A stretch of 64,000 nucleotides of DNA, taken from assembly GCA_009760855.2 (NCBI GenBank), contig WPIO01000187.1, positions 69,501 through 133,500 of the forward strand, written 5' to 3'. The notes under the pieces are model-generated. The model saw only the letters and a program-made list of their open reading frames with translations, searched no databases and was not told the DNA's origin. Below are positions 52,374-63,521 of the stretch, piece after piece. Within the stretch, counting starts at the first letter, position 1; each line of letters starts with the position of its first letter. The stretch comes from Cristatella mucedo. Taxonomy: Eukaryota > Bryozoa > Phylactolaemata > Cristatellidae. The position numbers and the translations under genes are program-made.

Positions 52374-52575
52374 CAGCTCCAATGCTGCAGTTTGCCCTTC
52401 GTGAGCGTCGCAGTTGCAACCACATGGCATCACTACTCACTGACATAAGCGGGCTCTCACTAAAGCAGCCTATAGACTCCAGGGTTGCTGCCGCTCACTT
52501 TTAGGTCCCTTTATTCGCTTTCTCCAGTCTACCAATCAGAATCCAGCTTTTCTTTCTACCGATCAGAATCCTGCT
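52374..52575 (+). mobile_element. LINE family A fragment
   Basis: The words tcgtgagcgtcgcagttgca, catcactactcactgacat and cacttttaggtccctttatt match the ARLVCRERRSC..TPLL..F region of family A, heavily eroded. Confidence 0.65.
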
Positions 52576-52659
52576 TACCAACCACTGGAGAGGCAAGGTA
52601 CCGCTCGTTCTTCTTCCTCAAGTCAGTTAGCTGCGCCTCAAACCAATCTTGGCATGCTA

Positions 52660-53495
52660 TTCTAATAATAATATTATTATTACATTTGCACAGCGCTTTC
52701 CGAGAAGTTATTCTCTTTCTAGGCACTTTACATATGCTGTGTCAGCATACGTAAGCACATAAAGGACGAATCACAGGGACCCACTAAATGCTGTCATCAG
52801 TAATGTTTTTTTAATTTCTCTTTAAATGCGGACAAGTCAGGAGATGTCGTGACGCAGGTCGAAAGTGTGTGTCCAGGCATTAGGGAGCATACGAACTAAA
52901 AAGTACGGTCTCCAAAGGATTTGAGGTTTGTACGAGGTAGTGGTAAACTGTTAGGTTCTGAAAAGCGGGTGGAACGATGCTGAGCCTCGTGGGGCAGTAG
53001 ATCTGATAGGTAGGCTGGAGCCGAAAAATGAAAGGAGCCTGAAAGTGAGTGACAAAACCTTAAAGAAGATGCGTTGCTTGACTGTGAGCCAGTGCAGGTC
53101 GGCGAGAAGTGGTGTGATGTGGCAGCTTCAACGCTCACGACAGACAAGCCTAGCTGCACAGTTTTGCACCAGCTGCAAGCGCCTAAGTGCACAAATCGGT
53201 AGACCAGCAAGGAGTGAGTTACAGAAGTCAAGATCGGATGTCACAAATGCATGGACCAATTTAGATTAGGTATCCCTGTCTAAACAAGCCCTAATTTTAG
53301 CAATGTTATGTAGCTGAAAGTAGGCAGACTTGACTGTGGAGCCGATGGTGTCGTCCAATGAAAGGTTACTTTGCAGCATGTCACCTAGATTTTATGCAGA
53401 TTCAACAGGATAAATTCTGGTATAGCGAATTTTTAGTGTTAGCCTTTCCAATGTATGAATCACGCTCAGTTTTCCCATAGCTAATAACTAGTTGG
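52660..53495 (-). mobile_element. LINE family A, 3' portion with ATT tail
   Basis: The tail aataatattattattacatt is at 52,663. The 3' UTR ends with ggacgaatcacagggaccca, then minus-strand protein blocks LKSFGDRTF, STRFSEPNSL and GSQSSNASSLRFCHSLSG (shifted), ending near the LVMGK region at 53,480. Many indels; a dead copy. Confidence 0.85.
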
Positions 53496-54900
53496 TCAGA
53501 TAAACCATTAACTAATAACACCATAAACCCGCAATAAGCCATCAAGCGAAGTTAAAAAGGTATGTCACAGATGCACGTGTCAGCTTGAATTTCGCCGCGT
53601 GCCTTGGCGGCGGCATCCTTTGGAGTCTCTTTAGCAGCAGGCAATTTGCAGACGATCAGACGACGTCATCGTGCGACAGAAGATTCCCCCTCTCTGAAAA
53701 CGACTCCGAGCATATTTGGGCTGTCATTGACAAATAGTGCAGGGCATCGCGTCAGGCTTAAAATAATAGCAATAGCAATATCAGTAATGAGACTTGTGTA
53801 CAGGCTGCCACAGGAGAACTGAATCTCCTTTTAGGCAGGCACTCCACTTACGGCGCCTCTCGAGCTGGAGCAGCGCAGGTCACGTGGCATCGTCTGCCAC
53901 GTCTGCTACCGCCGGCTGGTCGCTTTTCTATTTTTCAACCTGCGTAGATTATGAGCTACGTGTGAATGAATTCAAGATGCACTTACATCAGACTCGATGG
54001 GGAAGGGATGTAACTCCCGGTTGGCACCCAGCTCCCTTCCGACGAGTCGCCAGCCTCTATACTCCCATCGATTCGTCAGCCAGGGCAAGGTCAAGGTTGC
54101 AATCGCCTGCCGCAGTTTCTCGTCCTCCGTCGGGGAATTTCGCGCGAGTTTACGTCGACCGCTCATATTCTTTTTTCACGATAAGATACAGAAACTTATT
54201 CCTGAATGCTCGAAAATCAAAAAAGTGAAGAGTTTTTTTATACGAAACAGAATGCATCTAGCCAAAAATGTAGGCATTACGCGATGCCGAGCCACCTATC
54301 GCAAAGCAACGTTGGATGACTGTGCAAGGATGCAAACTGCATGCGATGTCGGAACGTATCGGTGCGTGCCCATGTTTGGTGTAGCGTGCCAATCGCGACG
54401 AGAACGCATTTAGATTAGTTAGACGCAGATAAGTGCGTTTTAGATGAATCGTGTGCATTGTGGTCATTGAAAAATGGGATGATTCACGATGTAGGCAAAA
54501 AGAGCCTCAAACATTGCGCAGGAAGTATGTAACAAAATGTACGCGTTCATTGTGCGCGCGGGTTTTTCTCCGCCACCGCGAGTCCCCGGTGCGCATGAAG
54601 GCGAAACGGGACGCCTAGCGTGTTATGTATGTTAGCTGCGTCCTAAAGGGATTGATTGTGATGATTTTAACTGATCACGCGATCGCCAAGTGCCAACGAC
54701 CGGCCCTCTACAGCGGATCGCCTAAAGGCAGATTACTCAAGACAGCTCAGACAAAACTTATTCATGCTTTGCGCGATGCTATACAAAAAAAAACTCTTGC
54801 TTTCGTCCGGCTGACTTGTTAGTAAGGCGATAGGGCTCTAGCCCCTCCCTCTTTGAGAAGTCCGCAGTCATCCCAAAGTGAATAAACAACGTCCATAAGG
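53496..54900. other. Interval without recognised gene
   Basis: A degenerate SINE tail (gagaactgaatctccttttaggcag, in parts) lies at 53,808-53,850 on the minus strand. Frames of 138-144 aa (plus, 53,794-54,413) show no known domain. Confidence 0.4.
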
Positions 54901-55870
54901 GACTGTTACCGATCAGCACCAAGCGGCGGCGGCGGCGGCTCGGAATGCTTCTCCGGCCGCGTGCCGTCGCGGCTCGTTGTGTCGAGATCTCGTTTTTCCA
55001 GATGGCGGCCTTTGCCTTCTTCTCTTTTAATGGGTCTAGGGCCGCCCGCTTTTCGTGCGCGGATGACTCGGTTTCCAGATAATGGGCCAGTCTATTTTTA
55101 GAGGGGTTCTAGAGCAGGAAGTTCGTTTAGACGAGTCTACGGGTCTACGGAGGCAGCAGGCTGGCGTGCTTTAGGAGCGAGTTCTGAATCTCAAATTGAA
55201 TTGATTTTCGTTTTAGAAACGTCTAATGGCTTTTGCGTGGCGGCGCGTCTTCGGCGGACGGCTTCAAAGCCTCGCGCGAAGCGATGCGCACCGATTCGCT
55301 TGAGGAGGAGCCGCCCGCGAGAGAGCTTCCTTTTCCTGCGAGCGACTTCACGCTGCTTCTCTAAGGGGGCGGCCATCTTGCTTTCAGATTGCGAAAGCTC
55401 CGCCGAGTAGCGGCCAGAATGCAGAATGCCACCTACTGCAGTCACGCTCTAGCCCAACTCATTTTCCGCTTCCATTTTTCCACCCGCCATATTTTCAATG
55501 GAAAAACCTCCGCATCCCAAGGCCTCGTCTCAGCGAGCAAAGCACGCGGCGCCGGGTCGAGAGGAATCTCATCATTTTCTGTGGGCTCGCCAAATGCCTA
55601 ACGCTCCTTGTCGCTCCTTGCTGCTCCTTGTTGGTCCTCGTCGCTTTATGCTGACGCGGCAGCGCGGCCCGAGGCGCGTACCTTTTCAACGAGCGACGGG
55701 CAGGGGGGCGGCAGCAGCAGCCCCCTGCCTCGAGAAGCGCGCGACCTTCGGCACTTTGACCTTTGACGCTTCCCCCTGCTCTTCGCAGAGGCTCAGTGGG
55801 CGTGCCGCCAGCTACGCCGGCTGTCAATCGTACTCATCGCTGCCTTACCGCAGCGTAGCTACATTATAAT
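54900..55870. promoter_or_regulatory. CpG-rich interval with YY1-like motifs
   Basis: gcggcggcggcgg at 54,925, ccagatggcggcc at 55,000 and gcggccatcttg at 55,369 (complement caagatggccgc) resemble YY1 core sites in opposite orientation, which often lie near transcription starts. No adjoining coding exon was recognised. Arg/Ser-rich frames of 110-123 aa reflect base composition. Confidence 0.3.
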
Positions 55871-55919
55871 GGAGCTGCTCATGTGCAGCAGGCGTACTTC
55901 CTCGCATCCTCCTCTGCTA

Positions 55920-55922
55920 ATA

Positions 55923-55958
<36 letters not shown>

Positions 55959-55996
55959 ATATTTATATATATTTATATATATATATATATATATAC

Positions 55997-56036
<40 letters not shown>
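55920..56036. repeat. (AT)n with GT and ATTT interruptions
   Basis: Long AT tract with a short gtgtgtgtgt block and two atatttat steps. Confidence 0.95.
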
Positions 56037-56284
56037 GCATCAAGATGCCTCTGAACCGCCAGTACTGCCTCACGGACACTTTGGAGTGAGTTTTGATTCT
56101 GAATTCACATAACTTTGGTGCAGCAGATTTCCGAAATACACTCAACACTAGTTCGGCACTTATCAACATCGTTAATTTAATATCAGCTGGTGAATTTGCT
56201 AGCTTGTGACCTCTTTCAAGTTCCTTCTTTTGTCAGGGAAGGCGACTACTTCAGTTTTAGCGGCAGCGTGTAGCAGTGTCAGCA

Positions 56285-56840
56285 CGCGCTACCACATAAA
56301 GGACGAATCACAGGGACCCACTAAATACTATCATAAACAGGTGCGTTTTTAAATTTTTTTAAATTTTTTTAAATACGATAAGTCAGGAGATGTCGTGACG
56401 GAAGCCGGGGGTGAGTTCGAGGTTTTGGGAGCATACGAACTAAAAGCACAGTCTCCCAAAGAATTGGAGGTTTGTACGGGGTATAGGTAAACGGGTAGAT
56501 TCCGAAAAGCGGGCAGTACGATGCTTAGTCTGGTGGGGCAGTAGCTCTTATAGGTAGCCTGGAGCGAAAGAATAAAGGGACCTGAAAGTAAGTGACAGAA
56601 CCTTGATGTCGATCCGTTGCTTGACTGGGAGCCAGTGCAGGTGGGCAAGAAGTGGTGCGATGTGGCAACTGCGAAGCTCACGACAGACAAGCCCAGCTGC
56701 AGAGTTTTGCTCCAGCTGTTGGCGTCCGATTGCACCTGCAGGTAGATCGGCAAGCAGCGAGTCACAGAAGTCAAGACGGGATGTCAAAAATGCACGGACC
56801 AACTTAAATGTGGTCTCCCTGCCTAAACAAGCTTTTACAA
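56285..56840 (-). mobile_element. LINE family A, 3' portion
   Basis: It starts with cataaaggacgaatcacagg, then minus-strand blocks CAFSSYAPKTSN, QRIDIKVLSLTFRSLYSFAP, HIAPLLAHLHWLPV and VRAFLTSRLDFCDSLLADLP. It lacks an ATT tail at its 3' side. Confidence 0.87.
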
Positions 56841-57691
56841 CCGCGTGCTATGATGCGAACCGTCCCCAGTCTTTACTACTAGAGAATAATAGTCTACTAA
56901 TAATAGATAATAATAATTATTATTATACTAATAATAATAAAAATCTACTATTAATAATACTAGAATACTTCTCTAGTAATATTTCGGGCGGTCGTACTCT
57001 GTCCGATCTGGCTCATCCCGCCGCTTCACGGTCACGTGGCTGCTCATTCTCTCAGCTCTGCTCCCCCCGGTGCGTAAAGTAGGCGACTTCCTTCAAACTT
57101 TTTGTCCGCTAGGGTGACGGTTGGTACGGGAAGCCGCCGCGCAGCTGCTGCCGACGCCGGCAGTAACGACGGCGACGGAGTGGTCCATTGCAGCACTTCC
57201 GGTGCGCTCAGCCGCGTTCTCGGCGCCGCTTAGTCGGTCCGGTCCATGATGAGCGGCATGTCGAAGATGTCAGCGAGATAATTTGCTGCTGTTTTTTAAC
57301 ATCGGCTTTGGTACCTGCAAGACGCGATCTGAACATTGAATTGCGCATTTAATATTAGGAAACGTTCTTTAAAATTAAATTTTCAGAAATTCTCAGAAGG
57401 GAAATGTTCATTAAAGTTTCTTAAACGTCTTGGATTTTTTTAATTGATTTTTTCGGATTAGATTTTTATTGACTAAAAGATGGTGAACTTTGTCAAGTGC
57501 TTCCACTGCAAAAAACAGAGCCCCTCGAGCCAATCGCGTCGAACCGTGCTGCAATGGTCGCCTTGTGAATTTTTTTCAGCTAGAAAAAGCAATTTAGAGA
57601 GTAAAATAAGCCTTAAAAAAGCAATAATTTGCCAATTGTATTTAGACCAGTGGCAGTGCAGGTGGCACTTAGGATGATACAATATATAATA

Positions 57692-57823
57692 TAATTCATA
57701 CGTATAATACCCCTAGGAGAACTGAATCTCTATCTAAGCGCTATACTTATACCACACGGCTTGAGCCCACGACCTCGGTCATCAAAGGCGAGCACCTTGA
57801 CCCCTGGGCCAAACCAGGGTGGC
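57692..57823 (-). mobile_element. SINE-1
   Basis: The minus strand gives ctggtttggcccaggggtca (A-box), aggtgctcgcctttgatgac, cgaggtcgtgggctcaagcc (B-box), cgcttagatagagattcagt and tctcctaggggtattatacg. Confidence 0.85.
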
Positions 57824-57944
57824 ATGCCCGGTCGTTCTGCTTAGAGGTGAGGGAGAGTTTTGAAGACTGACACGATTAGAGATAGAATGCCATCTAAATG
57901 TCCTCGAACTCTTGATGGGCGGAAATAACAATAGTAATTACAAT

Positions 57945-58070
57945 TAAACATTTGTATGACGCCCTTAGAGAACTTAATCTCTTTCTAGGCACTAAACTTG
58001 CGCTGTAAAGGAAGCATGATCAAATGGTTAGTGGTAACATGCACGATGTCAGCAAATATAGCAACACGGT
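57945..58070 (-). mobile_element. LINE A 3' tail with UTR
   Basis: It reads aaacatttgtatgacgccct, tagagaacttaatctctttc, taggcac and gcgctgtaaaggaagcatga, the complement of the family A end. Confidence 0.75.
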
Positions 58071-58156
58071 TCGTAGTGACATGCACGGAATCAATGCGAA
58101 GGTCAAGTTCGGTTGTGCAAATAAACAAATATATATATATATATATGCATATTAGG

Positions 58157-58389
58157 CATGCATTTTTACGTATATGCGCATACATACAATATATATGTAT
58201 ATATACATATGTATATGTATATATACATGTGTATATATATATATATACATATATATGAGAGGTCGTAGTAATGAGCGCCTCAAGATAATAACGGGGTTAT
58301 CTTGAGGCGCTCATTACTATATAAATATATATATATACATATATTTTATGTATATATTGTATGTATGCGCATATACGTAAAAATGCATG
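58157..58389. repeat. Large imperfect palindrome with AT arms
   Basis: The inner arms are a perfect 22-bp inverted pair (58,267-58,288 and 58,297-58,318; core gagcgcctcaaga) with an 8-base loop. The outer arms are a perfect 39-bp inverted pair (58,157-58,195 and 58,351-58,389; catgcatttttacgtatatg...). Between inner and outer arms lie AT repeats of unequal length. Confidence 0.92.
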
Positions 58390-58889
58390 CGTAATAAGAA
58401 CTTATTATCAAATAATTTCATGATGATATGAAAATTCGGAGAAAAACCTTTAGCCGGATCTAAGCACTCTAACTAGGGTCAGCCGCGAGCTGTTTTCAGA
58501 ACTCAAGGCTCAGTACGTGAGGCGCCGTGCGCACGACCTCTGCCGGTGGCCGAAACAGAGCGCCGGTCGGGACCGGACCTCAGCAGCTGCGAGTTATGCG
58601 CACCAATCCTATCGACGCGCTGCGATACCCGCGCTCCGTCTCGATCGATGCGACTGTGCAGAGAGCCTGCCAACAAGCTCCAATTAGCGCGCCGAGAGCT
58701 GACGACAGCGACGACGACGACAGACAGACAGACAGAAAACGCCAGAAGATCGCGTGGATCGTCGCGTGCCCGAGCGAAGCTCGGCGATGCATCACGACTC
58801 ACAACATCGACGAGCTGACCCAGATTGACCTGACCCAGATTGACCTCAAAGTACTCCATTCGCGAGTAGATACCGCGCTGCTAGATACC

Positions 58890-59500
58890 AAGAGATGCGA
58901 ATTGTAGGGAGTTGCAGTTGAACGAAGAATCCACCGAAGGTCACAGATTCCTGGAGAACTCGAAAAAGATGTTGGTCTCGCGGCAGAGGAGATTTCAAGA
59001 ATGATGAACAGTTACGTATTTAATTGTACAGCCCTGCCCTACCAACATCTAAACAATAGGAGTGTCCACTACCTACACTTTGCTGGTGGAGTTTGGTTCG
59101 GTCAAGTGGCTTCAAAAACTTCAACTGCCAACAAGAAAACAAATTTGACATCAAGATCTGTGAGCCGGGTAAACCTAGTTGCAATTTCTTGTCGGTGATG
59201 GTCTATGCTGTTGTAATAATAATTATCAAGTACATTATTATTATCACGGAGGTGTTTCTTAATTTGAGAGGTGCCTTACAAGTTCCTCTCACCGTAGCTG
59301 TATCAGTTGCCAGTTGTGAACATTCCTTTTACAAGCTGAAGATAATCGTGTCTTATCTGAGAGCATCAGTAGGGCAAGATAGGCTCTCTGGTTTAGTCTT
59401 GCTAAGCATAGAGAAAGAAACACTGGAAAATACTGACTTTCAAACTGTAATAGACCAGTTGCTTGCCACGTTCAAGGCCAGAAAAATTTGCCTAAGTTAA
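58890..59500 (+). pseudogene. hAT transposase C-terminal remnant (ZMYM1-like type)
   Basis: Two frames carry recognisable parts. At 58,917-59,018 IPGELEKDVGLAAEEISRMM matches the linker of hAT proteins related to zinc-finger MYM-type protein 1. At 59,252-59,500, after a frameshift and an AT-rich insertion, comes an intact dimerisation domain ending in a stop: VFLNLRGALQVPLTVAVSVA, SCEHSFYKLKIIVSYLRASV, GQDRLSGLVLLSIEKETLEN, TDFQTVIDQLLATFKARKIC. The A-S-C-E-x-S-F-x-K-L-K core is diagnostic. The catalytic and zinc-finger regions are absent, so no transposition activity is expected. A preceding 126-aa frame (58,527-58,907) is not recognised. Confidence 0.85.
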
Positions 59501-60790
59501 AGCTGCGCTAGCTAGCTAGCTAGCTACTCTGTACCTGTGCTACAGTTAATAAAGGCTTCTCGCCTCGATATGCCAGCTAGCGTGTGTTTTTTGCATTTCT
59601 TCTGCAGTGAAGCTATTGTGCAGCAATTCTTTTGACAATATGAGGGGGCGCCATTTGCATCTTTGCCCCGGGAGGCCGAAAGGTCTGCGCCTCTGCCGCC
59701 AGATGCGATTCGCTGCGCTTCGCATAAGATCGCGTCCTTGGTGACGAGCTCCCTCGTCGGCCGCGCCAGAGTAAAAGGCCGCGGAGCGACTGCGGAGAGG
59801 AGCTGCCTCTTACGGGAGCCGACCGACTGATGGATACGTGACGGCACTGAAGACACTGCTTGACATGGGAAGACACTGCTCGTCGCATTGCAGATTCCTG
59901 TTCAATGAGGTGTCCAAGCCGTATCAATCGAGGCGGCGTTTGTCACGGCGACAAGGAAGCCCGAGTGCTCAACCTGCAAGAATCATGGTCTCGGTCTGGA
60001 AAGAGTGTGCTGCGCGCAGCGCCGATCAATCGCTTTGGAATCCCGGGAATAGATTAAATGAATTCATAGAAGGTGCGGAGCAAAGTGAGAGAAAAAAGTT
60101 CAATAATCACCTCTCCGAGACCGCAGCGCCGACGTCGCGACGACATGCCGTGCACGCGGGGCCCGTGCGGCAGCCTGGGTATGTATCGTCGTATCATCGC
60201 AACGCATCGCGTAGTGCTTTTTAGCGACATTTTTTCCTTTCTAGCCTGTTGTGTTGACGGCTAATGTTCAGCTCTTGCACATGCGAAACTCATTCAATTG
60301 TATGATTGTGATTATTATGATGATTATATTATGATTATGATTATCTTTTTTTTCGTGCTCATCGCCCGCTTCCGCTTCCGCATCTCCCGTGTCTTCAACG
60401 TTCTGCTGACTTTTGCTTTGCTACGAGAGATTCGTGCTCTCCACCCAGTGCGCACGAAAGTGGCCTTTAACTTGCATTACGGCAAATTGCAAAACTAGCA
60501 AATTGCGTATTCGTGTCGCTAGGGGAAGTGAATTTACTGGACTGAAGGTAGATTAAGGAAAACCTAGGAATGCCACGGGCGTAAAGTGCTTCTCGTTTCG
60601 GAAAAGTCGGGAGTGGCCTTTGCCAATGTCGCCATAAGCGCACCAATTTTCAGAGGGGTGGTGGTGGTGGTGGTGCGTCTTCATTAAAAGTCAATAAATG
60701 CCTCTGAAAGAGCTCAAAACTGGTATCGGTGTTCTTTAATGCGAATTTATTTTAGCCCGAAAGTAATTGTGCCGCGCGTTTGCTTCTAGG
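59501..60790. other. Interval without recognised gene
   Basis: A ctagctagctagctag run lies at 59,508-59,524. Arg-rich frames (128 aa plus, 59,838-60,224) show no known domain. A (GGT)n run is at 60,658-60,675. Confidence 0.45.
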
Positions 60791-60794
60791 TTTC

Positions 60795-60935
60795 AGTCCA
60801 GGGTTGATACTCTCCACGCCGCAGATCGTGGGTTCGAGTCCTGATGCAGACTATCCTTTAATGCGAACTGCAAGCGACAGTGACAGCCGTTAAGGCTCTT
60901 CTGCCGCTATAGAGCGGAGGCTGATAGATTAGCTC
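60795..60935 (+). mobile_element. SINE-2, well preserved
   Basis: It contains cagggttgatactctccacg, gatcgtgggttcgagtcctg (B-box), atgcagactatcctttaatg, cgaactgcaagcgacagtga and ccgttaaggctcttctgccg, then ctatagagcgg. It provides the closest match to the sequence following the B-box array. Confidence 0.85.
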
Positions 60936-61324
60936 AAGCTTTTATAGCCTCGATGAAGTCGCCAGCAAACGAAGCCGCCACCGTGAAACGGACGTCATGT
61001 CCGGTGGCTATAAGCTCTTCTATCAATGCGTGTCCCTTTCTTAGCCTCCTGACTATGAGACCTACGAAGGCGAACGGTTGTTAATTCTAGCGCTCAACCG
61101 GTGTGCAATATTAACCGCTAATTAGCATGCACGCGTTTTGTCTGTATCTTTCAGATGGGCGCGCCCATTTCTGATCGGCATCGAGCGAGCTTTATTTTTA
61201 GCCCAATGGCCACCTGAACCAAAGGGATATTGTATGGATCCCCAGCAAAAGCGAACTAAGTAATTAATCCTTTGCATTATTTTCTAAACGAAGTGACTCT
61301 GCCGCTGAAATATTCAAATGGTCC

Positions 61325-61480
61325 CGATTGCTCCTTTGCCCAGTAGCTGACGCGCTCGCCCCGACCAAGGTCGAGGTCGTGGCTGCGGCTGAGGTCGTGG
61401 GCTCGAGCCCCATGGCACATGTGAAGCGCACGACTAGAGATAAAATACTGTAAGGGCGGCGCTATACAGATGAGTTGTAT
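61325..61480 (+). mobile_element. SINE-1 with duplicated B-box zone
   Basis: The head ttgcccagtagctgacgcgc carries an A-box. Then ggtcgaggtcgtggctgcgg and ctgaggtcgtgggctcgagc hold two copies of the gaggtcgtgg block. The tail is acatgtgaagcgcacgacta and gagataaaatactgtaaggg. Confidence 0.82.
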
Positions 61481-61728
61481 GTAAATTTTAATGTATATTT
61501 TATTAGAATGGTAGCAAAGATGATGTTCACTGCAATTTTTGTGTTACTTGGTGAATGTTTTAATCCACTTCAGACGTCACGAAGAGCAGCGAACGAGCAA
61601 CCAATTGCAACGGGAAATGTAACCCTGGCTATGCAATGCATTTCAGCAGATGGCCAGTCGGTTGCGCTCGGTCAGCTAGCACGTCAGCTACCACGCCCTT
61701 GTCCGGGCCCGGACGGCAATGCCCGCCG

Positions 61729-61902
61729 CACTGGTTTGGCCGCAGGAGTTCATCTGCTCGCTTTCGACGACCGCGGTCAAAGTGACCGCTATGACTTACG
61801 AGGTCGTGAGCTCGAGCCCTGCGGCATTTGCGAAGCGCCTGGGTAGAGATTCAGTTCTCTCCGGGCACTTTACAGATGAATTTTATTTATTTATTTATTT
61901 AC
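61729..61902 (+). mobile_element. SINE-1 with (TTTA)n tail
   Basis: Head ctggtttggccgcaggagtt, B-box gaggtcgtgagctcgagccc, tail gcatttgcgaagcgcctggg, tagagattcagttctctccg and ggcactttacagatg, then five ttta units. Confidence 0.85.
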
Positions 61903-62354
61903 GCCGCGTAAAAAGACTGCACCAGCATGATGCTCACAATTTCATGCTGCTTACCAAAGCACATCGTGAGCCACTCCAGCAGAGAGCTGCGAAGTTTAAG
62001 TGGCAGTCGTATGTTGCCCAATGCAACGGCGTAGATGCCCTGGCTAAGGCCGCAGATCGGAAGGTCACGCAATACGCAGGCATCGCACGCGACTTACGGT
62101 CCCGGGAGCGGGCGTCAGCGTCCGGACCCTCGGGTCACAGGGTCACCCGGCTAACGAGCACTGGTGCCTCGACCCCCTCGGCATCAACGATTCGTACCGG
62201 CAGCTCCTCCGGAAACTATACGAAAACGCGACGCGGTGGGCGGCAGCTCCGAGGTGTGGGCCGACTTCTCCGCGGAGGGAAGCGACCACGTTGTCGTTCA
62301 GCACGGTATCGCCCAACCCGCGGGGTAGGAAGATACGCTGCCTGCACTCGCTGA
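61903..62354 (+). other. Open frame of unknown nature after SINE
   Basis: A plus frame of 211 codons (61,719-62,354) starts inside the SINE. The later part reads KAHREPLQQRAAKFKWQSYV and AQCNGVDALAKAADRKV, then Arg/Ser-rich sequence. The AHRE..RAAK..WQSYVA pattern recalls linkers between endonuclease and RT in LINE polyproteins, but the match is too weak to call. Confidence 0.25.
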
Positions 62355-62954
62355 AAACTATAATCTCTTCATAAAATAACTCGGTCTGATAAGATCAAAG
62401 AGTGTAGCGAATGTCTGGTAATTAGCATCAGCTTGCAACGTACTCTGCCATAGGCAAGACGCAGAGCAGTGTGACTCGCTGTGACGTGCTACCTCAACGG
62501 CAGTACAACTACCTCTTTCCTTCGACCTTTAGTGATGGATGCGGGCACGTGATTGGACGTTCGCGCCGAATGCGCGGCCCGCATCATTCGTAGCTACGTT
62601 GAATTCAGAAATGGCCCGCCGGAGGATGACGATGAGCCTACGCGACTTCTGAACCGCTCAGCGATAGCGGCATGTCCTTCACCGGAAGCATATCGGTCGC
62701 CTATAAAGGGCTGTCGGGACTTAAAATTGGGTGCATGGGTCACTTTTACTTAAAGGAGGCTTGAACCGCTGTACTCTTAGTTGCGACACTTCGGCTCCGC
62801 CCTTTCGGCCATACTTATAGTGGGAGCTTTAGCCCCCTCTCCGGCCCTCACGGAGCCCTTGACCGCGGCGACATCGAACCTTTAACTAAATGGTTTCGCT
62901 ACACTCAGCCAATTACCATTTGGCTGTGAGCATGTATTCAAAAATCCTTCGGTT

Positions 62955-63182
62955 ATGAGCCTGGCAGAGCAGCCAGCACGCGACACGAGCACGTCCTACG
63001 ACACGAGCACGTCCTACGACACGAGCACGTCCTACGACACGAGCACGTCCTACGACACGAGCACGTCCTACGACACGAGCACGTCCTACGTCAGCCCAGA
63101 GACTCGTGACGCAGAGGCGCAGAATGCGCTCGTGCGGCAGGATATACGATGCAAAATTGAGGGGAATGTCTATCTGCATTGA
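62955..63182 (+). other. 75-codon ORF with six perfect 18-bp repeats
   Basis: Starting MSLAEQPAR, a TSTSYD hexapeptide repeats six times (DNA unit acacgagcacgtcctacg, 62,983-63,090, no mismatches), then VSPETRDAEAQNALVRQDIR and a stop. The unit length is a multiple of three, as expected if coding, but no homology, promoter or splice context is evident. It may be a simple minisatellite. Confidence 0.35.
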
Positions 63183-63234
63183 TGTAATTTCATAATAGTT
63201 CTAAGATCTGTATACCGGCCTAAGAGAAGTGAAT

Positions 63235-63476
63235 CGGCCGCACTGGTTTGGCCCAGGGACTAATGTGCTCATCCTGACGACCGAGGTCGTGGTCTCGAGA
63301 CCACCGGCGTATTGTAGCCTCCTTAAAAATTTCGAAAAGTCAGGTGACGTGTCGCAACGCGAGGTGTAGTGACGGGAGAGGGGGCTCGCTTGAATCCTGC
63401 AGTAGGCGGTTCTCCATTGCCCTCTGAAAGCCCTAGAGGTCACCGGTAGGGATCATCCGCCGCTATATAAATATAC
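63235..63476 (+). mobile_element. SINE-1 head joined to SINE-2 body
   Basis: A SINE-1 head (ctggtttggcccagggacta, ccgaggtcgtggtctcgaga) runs to about 63,310. Unrelated sequence follows, and from about 63,386 a SINE-2-like B-box and body (ttgaatcctgcagtaggcgg, ttctccattgccctctgaaa, gatcatccgccgctatataa). It is either two adjacent inserts or a chimera. Confidence 0.7.
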
Positions 63477-63485
63477 AGCTTACAA

Positions 63486-63521
<36 letters not shown>

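Noticed and set aside
57480-57677. 65-aa ORF starting MVNFVKCFHCKK
   Set aside because: The early CxxC-like pair suggested a zinc ribbon, but no second pair follows and the reverse frame is equally open.
60795-60860. True tRNA gene
   Set aside because: B-box and A-box words are present, but acceptor and anticodon stems do not form and the downstream body is SINE-2. The same holds for the other SINE heads.
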